Below are positions 1 to 6,079 of a stretch of DNA of 6,971 nt, in pieces. Below the pieces are notes generated by a model. That model worked only from the letters and a program-made list of their open reading frames with translations, made no database searches and was not told the DNA's origin. The stretch's first letter is position 1. Each line of letters starts with the position of its first letter. The stretch is taken from positions 1 through 6,971 of the forward strand of contig SFOF01000115.1 of assembly GCA_004552515.1 (NCBI GenBank), in the 5' to 3' direction. Position numbers and translations under genes: made by a program. The DNA is from Clostridiales bacterium (GTDB taxonomy: Bacteria; Bacillota; Clostridia; Christensenellales; Aristaeellaceae).

Positions 1-1591
1 CCTGATCGGAGCCTTTGGGGCTGACCAGATAATAGCACAGAAGCGAATCCTGCTGGCCGATGCGGTGCGCGCGATCCTCTGCCTGAGAATGAACCGCCGG
101 CGACCAGTCCAACTCGCCGAACACGACGCACGTCGCCCGCTGCAAATTCAGCCCGCTGGCCGAGCGCAGCGATATGACGCACAGATCGGTTTTCGCGCCC
201 ATGAACGCCACCAGCGCCGCGTCCTTCTGCGCGTCCGTCTCGCGGCCGGTGATGAACACGGGATGATAGGCCTTCAGCTCCTTTTTGTAGATGTCCATCA
301 CCCTGTGATGATGCGCGAACAAAAGCACCTTCTCGCCGCCCTCCAGCAGCGTGCGCACGAACGCCGCCACATACGGCGCCTTGGCGCAGCCGGTGGCCTG
401 CCGCTCCTCCTGAGAAATCTGATCCTCGATCAGCGCGCGCTCGGACTGGCTGCTTTCGTCCAGCAGCGGCAGCTTCTGCATAGCGCTCTCGATCATTTCG
501 CGGTAGAGCGCGTCGTCCCAGTCGATCTCCTGCACAAGGCGGCGCTTGGGCGGCAGCTGGGAGAGCACCTCCGCCTTCGTCCGGCGCAGCATCAGCCCCT
601 CCGTGCGCAGATATTCGCCCAGCAGCTCCGGCTTGGCCACGATGTTGTTGTTATAGCCATAGCACCACTCGCGCGTGAAGCTCTCCCAGTCGCCCAGAAA
701 GTGGAAATCGAGGATATTGACGATATTCCAGATCTCGCCGCCGTTGTTGTAGATCGGCGTGCCGGACAGCCCGATAACGTGCTCGCAGGCGGTGGAGAGC
801 AGGCTGGCCGCGGAGTATTTCTCCGTGCCGGCGCGGCGCAGCTCCTGCATTTCGTCGAATATGACCGTGCGCCAGCCCGCGTCGGGCAGCACGCTCTTCC
901 AGCCGCGCAGCAGCAGATAATGGATGATGTAAACGTCGGCCTCGGGCAGCTTGTACGGCGTCAGCCCGCGGATGACGTGAACGCGCACGCCGCCCTCCAT
1001 CACGAGAAAGCGCTCCGTCTCGCGCGTCCAGTTGCGCACCAGATGCGGCGGCACGACCAGCAGCGCCGGAAAGCCCGCCGTCGCCGCCAGATAAGCCAGC
1101 GCCTGAACGGTCTTGCCCAGGCCCATTTCGTCGGCCAGCAGCGCGCGGTTCGCGCCCAACAGGAACGCCAGCCCCTCCTTCTGGAAGGGCATCAGCTCGG
1201 CGGCAAAGACGCTTTTCGGCGGCTCGGCCGAACGCGGCGCGGCAAGCTGGCGCTGGCGCTCGACGGCGTATTCCCGCGCTTCGTCCAGCGCCTGCTCCCA
1301 GCGCGCGCGGTCGCTCTCCTTGATCTCGAGCGGATAGCGCAGCATGAGCCAGTTCAGATCGCCGATAACGCGCCTGTGCGCCGTAAAGCGCGCCACGCCC
1401 CGCCCGCGGCCGTCGCAGCCGGGGAACAGGCGCTTGGCCAGCTCAGTGACGCACGGCTCGCCCTTGATCGTCCAGCATTTGGCGCGCCGGTTATAGCTCA
1501 GCGTGCCGTAGGTCTTGCCGACGGCGGAAGCATCCCGCAGATAGGCGGGATAGATCGCCGGAAAATCGTCGTCGCGGAAATCATCTGTCAT
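1..1591 (-). CDS. SNF2-family DEAD/DEAH-like helicase, C-terminus cut by window edge
   Basis: I translated this frame by hand: 530 codons are open from the ATG at 1591-1589 to the window edge, with no stop. It has both RecA-like lobes of a superfamily 2 SNF2 ATPase. Lobe 1 shows the Walker A motif DEMGLGKT (residues 154-161), a motif II of DEMQ (246-249) and motif III GLSGTPI (274-280). Lobe 2 shows motif V around ISLRSASGLNLQRA (473-486) and motif VI SQAEDRAHRIGQ (502-513) with the arginines expected of this family. Residues 1-125 form a short N-terminal domain I cannot assign. Such proteins use ATP to translocate on double-stranded DNA. The start is supported by GAGGA at 1606-1602, ten bases upstream and overlapping the stop of the preceding nuclease gene, so the two are probably co-translated. 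Motif II ends in Q rather than the usual H. Little beyond motif VI is visible, so the subfamily is undecided. Confidence 0.93.
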   Translation of the reverse strand, partial: MTDDFRDDDFPAIYPAYLRDASAVGKTYGTLSYNRRAKCWTIKGEPCVTELAKRLFPGCDGRGRGVARFTAHRRVIGDLNWLMLRYPLEIKESDRARWEQALDEAREYAVERQRQLAAPRSAEPPKSVFAAELMPFQKEGLAFLLGANRALLADEMGLGKTVQALAYLAATAGFPALLVVPPHLVRNWTRETERFLVMEGGVRVHVIRGLTPYKLPEADVYIIHYLLLRGWKSVLPDAGWRTVIFDEMQELRRAGTEKYSAASLLSTACEHVIGLSGTPIYNNGGEIWNIVNILDFHFLGDWESFTREWCYGYNNNIVAKPELLGEYLRTEGLMLRRTKAEVLSQLPPKRRLVQEIDWDDALYREMIESAMQKLPLLDESSQSERALIEDQISQEERQATGCAKAPYVAAFVRTLLEGGEKVLLFAHHHRVMDIYKKELKAYHPVFITGRETDAQKDAALVAFMGAKTDLCVISLRSASGLNLQRATCVVFGELDWSPAVHSQAEDRAHRIGQQDSLLCYYLVSPKGSDQ

Positions 1592-1604
1592 AGCGTTTTT
1601 GTCC

Positions 1605-1985
1605 TCATGGCAGGGCGACGCCCCACAATTTGTTCAGCCCGATCACACGAACCGGCTTGCCGCACAGCGCGTCCGGCAGCATGACCGCGCCATCCAGCAC
1701 AACGATCAGCGCGTCCAGCGCGTCGCAGGCGAGATACCTTTCGCATTGCGCGCGCAGCTTCCTCTTGTCCTGCCTGCCGCGCTTGACCTCGATTCCCACG
1801 CCGTCCACCAGAAAATCGATGCGGCAGCGCGGCGCGAGCTTCACCTCGTGGCATACGCAAAAGCCGCCGTCTTGGAGGACGGCGGCGATCATATCGTGCA
1901 GAGTATATTCGTTTTCAATCAGCGGGATGCGCAGGGCCTTCAGCGCGCGCGCAATCCGCTCGATCCGTTCCGCTTCATAAGTCAT
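1605..1985 (-). CDS. Small stand-alone PD-(D/E)XK-fold nuclease
   Basis: This 126-residue protein has the signature of a restriction-endonuclease-like nuclease. A strand-turn-strand holds D57 in RIDF, then E66 and K68 in GIEVKRG, which is the D-x(n)-E-x-K catalytic pattern. It is followed by Q80-x3-Y84 in a predicted helix, resembling the QxxxY motif of RecB/Cas4-like members. E47 lies just ahead of the core and could also bind metal. The first 45 residues look helical and there is no fused domain, signal peptide or membrane segment, so it is probably a cytoplasmic Mg-dependent DNase. The start follows the previous stop after one base (TGA-T-ATG), with GGAAGG five bases upstream inside the end of that gene, which suggests translational coupling. 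The helicase begins 13 bases after its stop. The fold is read from motifs only. Phages often carry a small nuclease beside a SNF2 helicase, but I cannot assign this one to the VRR-NUC family. Confidence 0.75.
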   Translation of the reverse strand: MTYEAERIERIARALKALRIPLIENEYTLHDMIAAVLQDGGFCVCHEVKLAPRCRIDFLVDGVGIEVKRGRQDKRKLRAQCERYLACDALDALIVVLDGAVMLPDALCGKPVRVIGLNKLWGVALP

Positions 1986-1986
1986 A

Positions 1987-2499
1987 TCAGCCTTCCAGCT
2001 CCGAGGGCGCGTCGCACTCCGGGCACTGGCGATAGCCCGCCTTGAGCGCCTGCTCCAGCGTGGCCTGCGGCGTTTCGCCCTTCTGGACGTGAACGCAGTC
2101 CTCGCTGTGATAATACTGCCCGCCGGGATTGCAATAGACGATGATCGGCGCGGGCGTGGGCGTAGCCTCGACGATGATCGCCGTGCGTCGGGGCGTATAG
2201 ATTTCGATCTTGCCGCGATCCTCGGGCGCTTCCGGGCCGAGCAGCGTGTAGGCCGGATCGCCGTCCACCGTCACAATACCGCCGATCTGCCTTTCGGGCG
2301 GGTTGGTCGAGGGCGTGAGGATGACCACCAGCACCGCCGCAACGAGCGCCGAAACCGCGATCTTCGCCCATTTCGACCAGGGCGCGCGCGTCCACATGGC
2401 GTACAGCCCGAGCGGGAAGCAGAATATCAGCCGCAGCACGATGCCGAGGTTTCGGCTGTGCTTTCTGAGCGTCGGGCGCTTCAGGCGTGTTTTGGCCAT
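1987..2499 (-). CDS. Two-helix membrane protein with C-terminal Cys/His domain, function unknown
   Basis: From the ATG at 2499-2497 this gives 170 residues. A basic N-terminus (KTRLKRPTLRKHSR) precedes two hydrophobic segments at about 18-36 and 45-61, joined by a short TRAPWSKW turn. A polar region then runs to a proline-rich linker (TPTPAP, 113-118). The C-terminal domain has Y130-H131-x3-C135 and ends in GYRQCPEC (155-162), with C123 and H137 nearby. The pattern YHxxxC...GYxxCxxC recurs in small C-terminal domains of Firmicutes surface and nuclease-like proteins and may bind metal or form disulfides. I chose this start because AAAGGA lies at 2516-2511, eleven bases upstream, behind a plausible promoter. 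The frame stays open to 2706, but that extension would read through the terminator at 2651-2692 and looks non-coding. An alternative ATG at 2511 lacks spacing for a ribosome binding site. It leads the operon with the nuclease and helicase. Function is not recognised. Confidence 0.72.
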   Translation of the reverse strand: MAKTRLKRPTLRKHSRNLGIVLRLIFCFPLGLYAMWTRAPWSKWAKIAVSALVAAVLVVILTPSTNPPERQIGGIVTVDGDPAYTLLGPEAPEDRGKIEIYTPRRTAIIVEATPTPAPIIVYCNPGGQYYHSEDCVHVQKGETPQATLEQALKAGYRQCPECDAPSELEG

Positions 2500-2510
2500 G
2501 TCGATCAGCA

Positions 2511-2516
2511 TCCTTT
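2511..2516 (-). promoter_or_regulatory. Ribosome binding site that decides the start at 2499
   Basis: The minus strand reads AAAGGA here, eleven bases before the ATG at 2499-2497. It overlaps the alternative in-frame ATG at 2511-2509, which therefore has no usable site of its own. This favours the downstream start. Confidence 0.5.
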
Positions 2517-2543
2517 GTGACACAGAGAGATTACAACTTCTAT

Positions 2544-2573
2544 ATTGTACTCCCAAAACACGCCAAAAGACAA
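2544..2573 (-). promoter_or_regulatory. Putative sigma-A type promoter for the membrane protein-nuclease-helicase unit
   Basis: On the minus strand TTGTCT (2573-2568, four of six matches to TTGACA) and TACAAT (2549-2544, five of six to TATAAT) are separated by 18 bases. The expected transcript start near 2537 leaves a leader of roughly 38 bases before the ATG at 2499. The site lies downstream of the terminator of the transporter operon, where a new promoter is needed. The -35 box overlaps one arm of the inverted repeat at 2561-2607. Confidence 0.55.
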
Positions 2574-2607
2574 TAGGAAAAGTATTTCTTTTTCGCGTCT
2601 TTTGGCG
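2561..2607. repeat. 11-bp perfect inverted repeat overlapping the promoter
   Basis: CGCCAAAAGAC at 2561-2571 is matched exactly by GTCTTTTGGCG at 2597-2607 with 25 bases between. A second, weaker stem sits inside (AAAAG at 2578-2582 with CTTTT at 2588-2592). No T-run follows on either strand, so it does not look like a terminator. Its overlap with the -35 box suggests an operator or a structured element. Related CCAAAA sequences occur at 2553-2558 and 2650-2655. Confidence 0.6.
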
Positions 2608-2650
2608 CGCCGATCCGTAATATTTTCCGCGCTGCCCCGAATTCGTCCGC

Positions 2651-2692
2651 CAAAAAGCCGCTCCGTCCCCCATGCGGAGAACGAAGCGGCTT
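2651..2692 (-). terminator. Strong intrinsic terminator of the ABC transporter operon
   Basis: On the minus strand the arms at 2692-2676 and 2671-2655 pair over 17 positions, including G-T pairs, around the 4-base loop GCAT. Seven of the outermost eight pairs around AAGCCGCT/AGCGGCTT are G-C or strong neighbours, and a run of five T (2656-2652) follows. It lies about 33 bases after the stop of the 530-residue binding protein. The plus strand has no T-run after the stem, so it acts on minus-strand transcripts. Confidence 0.9.
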
Positions 2693-2724
2693 CTATTATG
2701 GATCAAGTGCCTTCAGATTAGAGC

Positions 2725-4317
2725 TTACCAGGTGCGCTCATTCTTCTCGACGAACGCGGTCACCTGCTCCTGAATGGCGTCGATGACGTCCTGAAGACCG
2801 GCGGCGTACATCTTGTCGCGATACTCCTGCTCCTTGGCTTCCACGCCGGCCGCGCCCAGATAGCCGCAATCCAGCATACTGCCGTACTCCTTGCCGATGG
2901 AGGAGAGCAGGTTGTACTCGGTCTCAACGTCGGTGTAGTCGAAGTTGAAGCCCAGCAGCGGAGAGGTGTAGGCATCCTCCTGCAGCTTGATCAGCTCCTC
3001 ATAGTAGGGAGCCGGATAGACCGCGCAGGAATAGGCGTTGAGCAGCGTGCCCATCATCCACGGGCGCTGACCCCAATCGAAGGAGCTGTCGGCCTGACCG
3101 TCGCCGCCGAACACCGTGATGTCGGTGTGCGCCTCGTTCCACTCGTAGTGCTTGCCCTCAATGCCGTAGGAATAGAGATTGTAGAACTCGATGGCCTTCT
3201 CGTCCTTCGTGACCAGCCAGTTCATGAACATCATCGCGCGCTCAGGCTCGCCGCAGGTGAACGGAATGGAGGTGCCGGTCGCCTGACCCAGCGTCGTCCA
3301 GCAGTAGGGGTTGGTGTGCACGGTGTAAACGTCGATCTTCGTGCCGGCCAGCTCCTTGCTCAGATCGTCGGTGAAGCCGTTGTGGCCGTAGGTGATGTAG
3401 CACGGCGTATTGCCAGTCTCATCCTGGAAGCCCGCCAGCTTCTCGTCCTGCGTGGATTCGAGGGAGGCGATGTCCGCGCGGATATAGCCCTTGTCGTACC
3501 ACTCGGCCATCATCTTGTGGCGCTCGATCGACCAGGGGTTGTCGCAGCTGGCCTTTACGGTGAAGGTGTCGTCCCACAGATCGATGTAGCCGTAGCTGCC
3601 CACACCCACAATGCTCTTGCTGCTGTACCAGGCGCTGAAAGAGCACTCGTTGGTGGGATTGTAGCCCAGGCCCATCACGCCCGCGTCCTTAGTGGCGGCG
3701 AGCAGCTTTTCGAGCTGTTCATAAACGGGCTTCTGGTTCTCAACGGTGTTCTTGTCCCAGTTGTCGTACATCAGCTTCTGCATTTCCTCGACCCACGCCT
3801 CGCCCAGAGTGGCGTCCACGGCGGCCTTGGGGAACATATAGTAGCTGCGGTTACCGACCATGCCCTGCCAGGCGGGGAACTGGTACAGCTTGCCGTCGGC
3901 CTGACGATGTGCGTCCAGCAGGCGCTCGTCCAGCGACGCGATCAGATCCTTGCCGTACTCGGCCATCAGATCGTCGAGGGGCATGAGCGCGCCCAGATTG
4001 ACCAGCTCCTGAATGGACTGGATGTAGCCCGTCCACGTCAGGTCGACGCGCTCCTGCGCGGCCATGGCCTTATTGAACTTCTCCTTGAATTCGCTGGTGG
4101 CCACGATGACCATATCCAGATTGACGTTCAGCGCGTCCTTGGCGACCTTCTTCATTTCGCCCAGCACAAGCTCCGCGTCCTTCTGGTCGGGGTTCGCGCC
4201 GCACCAGTAGATCAGGTCGACCTCGGGCAGCTCTTCAGCCGTCGCGACGGCCTGCCTGCAGCCCAGAGCCAGAACCAGCGCCATGACCAGCGCCAGCATA
4301 CGGGACAGTTTCTTCAT
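2725..4317 (-). CDS. ABC transporter extracellular solute-binding protein, DUF3502-type (copy A)
   Basis: This 530-residue protein is probably the exported receptor of a carbohydrate ABC importer, delivering ligand to the LplB/LplC-type permeases. A signal peptide covers residues 1-27: KK, a hydrophobic stretch 7-19, then AVATA with cleavage likely before E28. C20 follows ALG, a poor lipobox. The mature part begins with a strand (VDLIYWCG, 33-40) and a lobe containing QADGKLYQFPAW (139-150), typical of large LipO-like binding proteins. From about residue 390 onward it resembles the C-terminal DUF3502 region of that group. The start is fixed by AAGGAGG at 4332-4326, eight bases upstream. It follows its paralogue (copy B) after 156 bases and is the last gene before the terminator at 2651-2692. 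By hand count it matches copy B in 144 of the first 155 residues and 159 of the last 188, with a divergent centre. The ligand is unknown; oligosaccharide is an inference from the family. Confidence 0.92.
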   Translation of the reverse strand: MKKLSRMLALVMALVLALGCRQAVATAEELPEVDLIYWCGANPDQKDAELVLGEMKKVAKDALNVNLDMVIVATSEFKEKFNKAMAAQERVDLTWTGYIQSIQELVNLGALMPLDDLMAEYGKDLIASLDERLLDAHRQADGKLYQFPAWQGMVGNRSYYMFPKAAVDATLGEAWVEEMQKLMYDNWDKNTVENQKPVYEQLEKLLAATKDAGVMGLGYNPTNECSFSAWYSSKSIVGVGSYGYIDLWDDTFTVKASCDNPWSIERHKMMAEWYDKGYIRADIASLESTQDEKLAGFQDETGNTPCYITYGHNGFTDDLSKELAGTKIDVYTVHTNPYCWTTLGQATGTSIPFTCGEPERAMMFMNWLVTKDEKAIEFYNLYSYGIEGKHYEWNEAHTDITVFGGDGQADSSFDWGQRPWMMGTLLNAYSCAVYPAPYYEELIKLQEDAYTSPLLGFNFDYTDVETEYNLLSSIGKEYGSMLDCGYLGAAGVEAKEQEYRDKMYAAGLQDVIDAIQEQVTAFVEKNERTW

Positions 4318-4332
4318 GGGGTTATCCTCCTT
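4141..4332 (-). repeat. Near-identical 5' end of binding-protein copy A (duplicate of 5878-6069)
   Basis: This 192-base stretch, covering the ribosome binding site and the first 59 codons, differs from 5878-6069 at only four positions (4192, 4256, 4318 and 4323). Just upstream of the AAGGAGG the similarity ends abruptly. It marks the 5' edge of the duplicated unit. Confidence 0.9.
4326..4332 (-). promoter_or_regulatory. Strong ribosome binding site of copy A
   Basis: AAGGAGG on the minus strand, eight bases before the ATG at 4317-4315. It is part of the duplicated segment, so both binding proteins have the same initiation signal. Confidence 0.85.
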
Positions 4333-4335
4333 GCT

Positions 4336-4362
4336 TTATGGCATAAGGCCGGTTTGGCCCTT
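4336..4362 (-). repeat. Small inverted repeats just upstream of copy A
   Basis: Two overlapping elements sit directly before the ribosome binding site: the 11-base palindrome TTATGGCATAA (4336-4346) and AAGGCC (4345-4350) facing GGCCCTT (4356-4362) with one bulged base. They could form a weak leader hairpin or a protein site. I see no convincing promoter with them. Confidence 0.35.
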
Positions 4363-4405
4363 CGCATCAAAATGGGGATTCGCGTGAGGAAAGTCTCGCC
4401 TGTTC

Positions 4406-4454
4406 AAAGGGGCGATCCCCCCTATGTGTGTCAGCATAGAACGGATCGCCCTTT
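4406..4454 (-). other. Large stem-loop between the two binding-protein genes
   Basis: On the minus strand AAAGGGCGATCC (4454-4443) pairs with GGATCGCCCCTTT (4418-4406) with one bulged C. After a G-G mismatch and weaker T-G/C-G pairs the stem continues with TATG/CATA around the loop CTGACACA. No T-run follows, so it is not a classical terminator. It lies 19 bases after the stop of copy B and could protect the 3' end of the upstream transcript, allowing different levels of the two proteins, or act as a partial terminator. Confidence 0.6.
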
Positions 4455-4473
4455 ATCATGGGTTCAGTTGTGA

Positions 4474-6054
4474 TTACCAGGTGCGGTTGCGTGTGGTCAC
4501 GAACTCGGTCACCTGCTCCTGAATGGCGGCGATGACGTCCTGAAGACCCGCAGCGTTCATCTTGTCAACGTACTCGTTGTACTTGGCTTCCCAGCCAGCC
4601 ACGCCCAGATAGCCGCGTCCCAGCATGTCGCCGTACTCCTTGTCAATGGAGGAGAGCAGGTTGTACTCGGTCTCAACGTCGCTGTAGTCGAAGTTGAAGC
4701 CCAGCAGCGGGGATGTGTAGGCGTCCTTCTGAAGCGCGATCAGCTCTTCATAGTACCACGCCGGATAGGAAGGAGAAGAATAGGCGTTGAGCAGCGTGCC
4801 CATCATCCACGGGCGCTGGCCCCAGGCAAAGTCAGAGGAAGCCTGGCCGTCGCCGCCAAACACCTTGATGTCGGTATGCGCCTCGTTCCACTCGTAGTGC
4901 TTGCCCTCGATGCCGTAGGAATAGAGGTTGTAGAACTCTATGGCCTTCTCATCCTTTGTAACCAGCCAGTTCATGAACATCATCGCGCGCTCGGGCTCCT
5001 TGGCCGTGAACGGAATGGAGGTGCCGGTCGCCTGACCCAGGCTCGTCGAGCAGTGGGGCTGGCAGTGCATGGCGTACAGGGGCTTCGTCCAGTCGGTCAT
5101 TTCCTTGCTCAGATCATCGGTGAAGCCGTTGTGGCTGTAGTTGATGTAGCACTGATCGCTGACCGGATCGCTCCAGCCGCGGCACCAGTCTTCAGCCGCG
5201 CTATCCACGGACGCAACGTCCTGGCGGATGTAGCCCTTGTCGTACCACTCGGCCATCTTCTGATAGACGTACTTGGTGGTCACGCTCTCGGCGGCGGGGA
5301 TAACGGTGAAGGTTTCGTCGTTCTGCGCGATGCGGCCATAGGTGCCGACATTCACAGTGCTCTGGTTCCACCAGGAATTCAGCGTATAGCCGGTGCTGTA
5401 GCCCAGACCCAGCTTGCCCGCGTCCTTGGCGGCGGCCAGCAGCTCTTCGAACTTGTCGTACACGGCGGCCTGCGCTTCAACGCTGTAGGTGTAGCAGTTG
5501 TCGTTCATGGCCTTTTCCATTTCGGCAACCCACTGCTCGCCCACGGTCGCGTCAACGACGTCCTTGGGCACATACAACGCGCTGCGGCCGCCGACCATGC
5601 CCTGCCAGGCGGGGAACTGATACAGCTTGCCGTCGGCCTGACGGTGCGCGTTCAGCAGATCCTCGTCCAGAGAAGCGATCAGATCCTGACCGTACTGCTC
5701 CATCAGATCCTCGAGGGGCATGAGAGCGCCCAGATTGACCAGCTCCTGAATGGACTGCACATAGCCCGTCCAGGTCAGGTCGATGCGCTCCTGCGCGGCC
5801 ATGGCCTTGTTGAACTTTTCCTTGATCTCGCTCGTGGCCACGATGACCATGTCCAGATTGACATTCAGCGCTTCCTTGGCGACCTTCTTCATTTCGCCCA
5901 GCACAAGCTCCGCGTCCTTCTGGTCGGGATTCGCGCCGCACCAGTAGATCAGGTCGACCTCGGGCAGCTCTTCAGCCGTCGCGACGGCCTGCATGCAGCC
6001 CAGAGCCAGAACCAGCGCCATGACCAGCGCCAGCATACGGGACAGTTTCTTCAT
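4474..6054 (-). CDS. ABC transporter extracellular solute-binding protein, DUF3502-type (copy B)
   Basis: This 526-residue paralogue of copy A has the same layout: signal peptide 1-27 ending AVATA, N-terminal lobe to about 155, divergent centre (156-338) and conserved C-terminal part (339-526) resembling DUF3502. The C-terminal part aligns with copy A without gaps; the four-residue length difference lies in the centre. Islands kept in both central regions include AEWYDKGYIR (268-277) and HNGFTDDLSKE (308-318), probably structural. The centre of copy B is rich in aromatic and polar residues that differ from copy A, for example SWWNQSTVNVGTYG (227-240), which suggests a different ligand preference. 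The start has AAGGAGG at 6069-6063, eight bases upstream. It begins 68 bases after the stop of the permease, so it is most likely co-transcribed with it. The protein is expected to sit outside the membrane and present a sugar ligand to that permease. The exact substrate cannot be read. Confidence 0.92.
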   Translation of the reverse strand: MKKLSRMLALVMALVLALGCMQAVATAEELPEVDLIYWCGANPDQKDAELVLGEMKKVAKEALNVNLDMVIVATSEIKEKFNKAMAAQERIDLTWTGYVQSIQELVNLGALMPLEDLMEQYGQDLIASLDEDLLNAHRQADGKLYQFPAWQGMVGGRSALYVPKDVVDATVGEQWVAEMEKAMNDNCYTYSVEAQAAVYDKFEELLAAAKDAGKLGLGYSTGYTLNSWWNQSTVNVGTYGRIAQNDETFTVIPAAESVTTKYVYQKMAEWYDKGYIRQDVASVDSAAEDWCRGWSDPVSDQCYINYSHNGFTDDLSKEMTDWTKPLYAMHCQPHCSTSLGQATGTSIPFTAKEPERAMMFMNWLVTKDEKAIEFYNLYSYGIEGKHYEWNEAHTDIKVFGGDGQASSDFAWGQRPWMMGTLLNAYSSPSYPAWYYEELIALQKDAYTSPLLGFNFDYSDVETEYNLLSSIDKEYGDMLGRGYLGVAGWEAKYNEYVDKMNAAGLQDVIAAIQEQVTEFVTTRNRTW

Positions 6055-6069
6055 AGGGTCATCCTCCTT
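5878..6069 (-). repeat. Near-identical 5' end of binding-protein copy B (duplicate of 4141-4332)
   Basis: This is the partner of the 192-base segment in copy A, with four differences. One of the two coding differences changes residue 21 (M here, R in copy A); the other is silent. Confidence 0.9.
6063..6069 (-). promoter_or_regulatory. Strong ribosome binding site of copy B
   Basis: AAGGAGG on the minus strand, eight bases before the ATG at 6054-6052, preceded by the A/T-rich TTATTTA that should keep the site unstructured. Confidence 0.85.
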
Positions 6070-6079
6070 AAATAATGTT

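Noticed and set aside
65..1684. Plus-strand open frame of 539 codons
   Set aside because: It lies opposite the SNF2 helicase, whose motifs are unmistakable. The product is rich in R, A, L, Q and H with no recognisable domain, as expected from the antisense of GC-rich coding DNA.
1588..1860. Minus-strand open frame of 90 codons
   Set aside because: It overlaps the nuclease gene in another frame and is arginine-rich and low in complexity; the nuclease frame has a clear active-site pattern.
1982..2395. Minus-strand open frame of 137 codons in another frame
   Set aside because: It overlaps the Cys/His membrane protein almost entirely. The other frame has membrane helices, an ordered Cys/His motif and a coupled downstream gene, so this one is a shadow.
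2500..2706. N-terminal extension of the Cys/His membrane protein to an ATG at 2706
   Set aside because: It would cover the transporter terminator, the promoter and the inverted repeat, is basic and low in protein-like features, and has no good ribosome binding site.
4406..4454. Classical intrinsic terminator between copies B and A
   Set aside because: The stem is strong, but neither strand has a T-run after it, so I list it as a stem-loop of uncertain function.
3127..4473. Plus-strand open frame of 448 codons
   Set aside because: Antisense to binding protein copy A. It resembles the frame opposite copy B only because the two sense genes are duplicates.
2725..6072. Tandem receptors as remnants of a mobile element or assembly artefact
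   Set aside because: Both frames are intact, the centres differ substantially, the intergenic regions differ, and no transposase, terminal repeat or target duplication is visible.
4876..6075. Plus-strand open frame of 399 codons
   Set aside because: Antisense to binding protein copy B; no own ribosome binding site or domain, and composition is that of a shadow frame.
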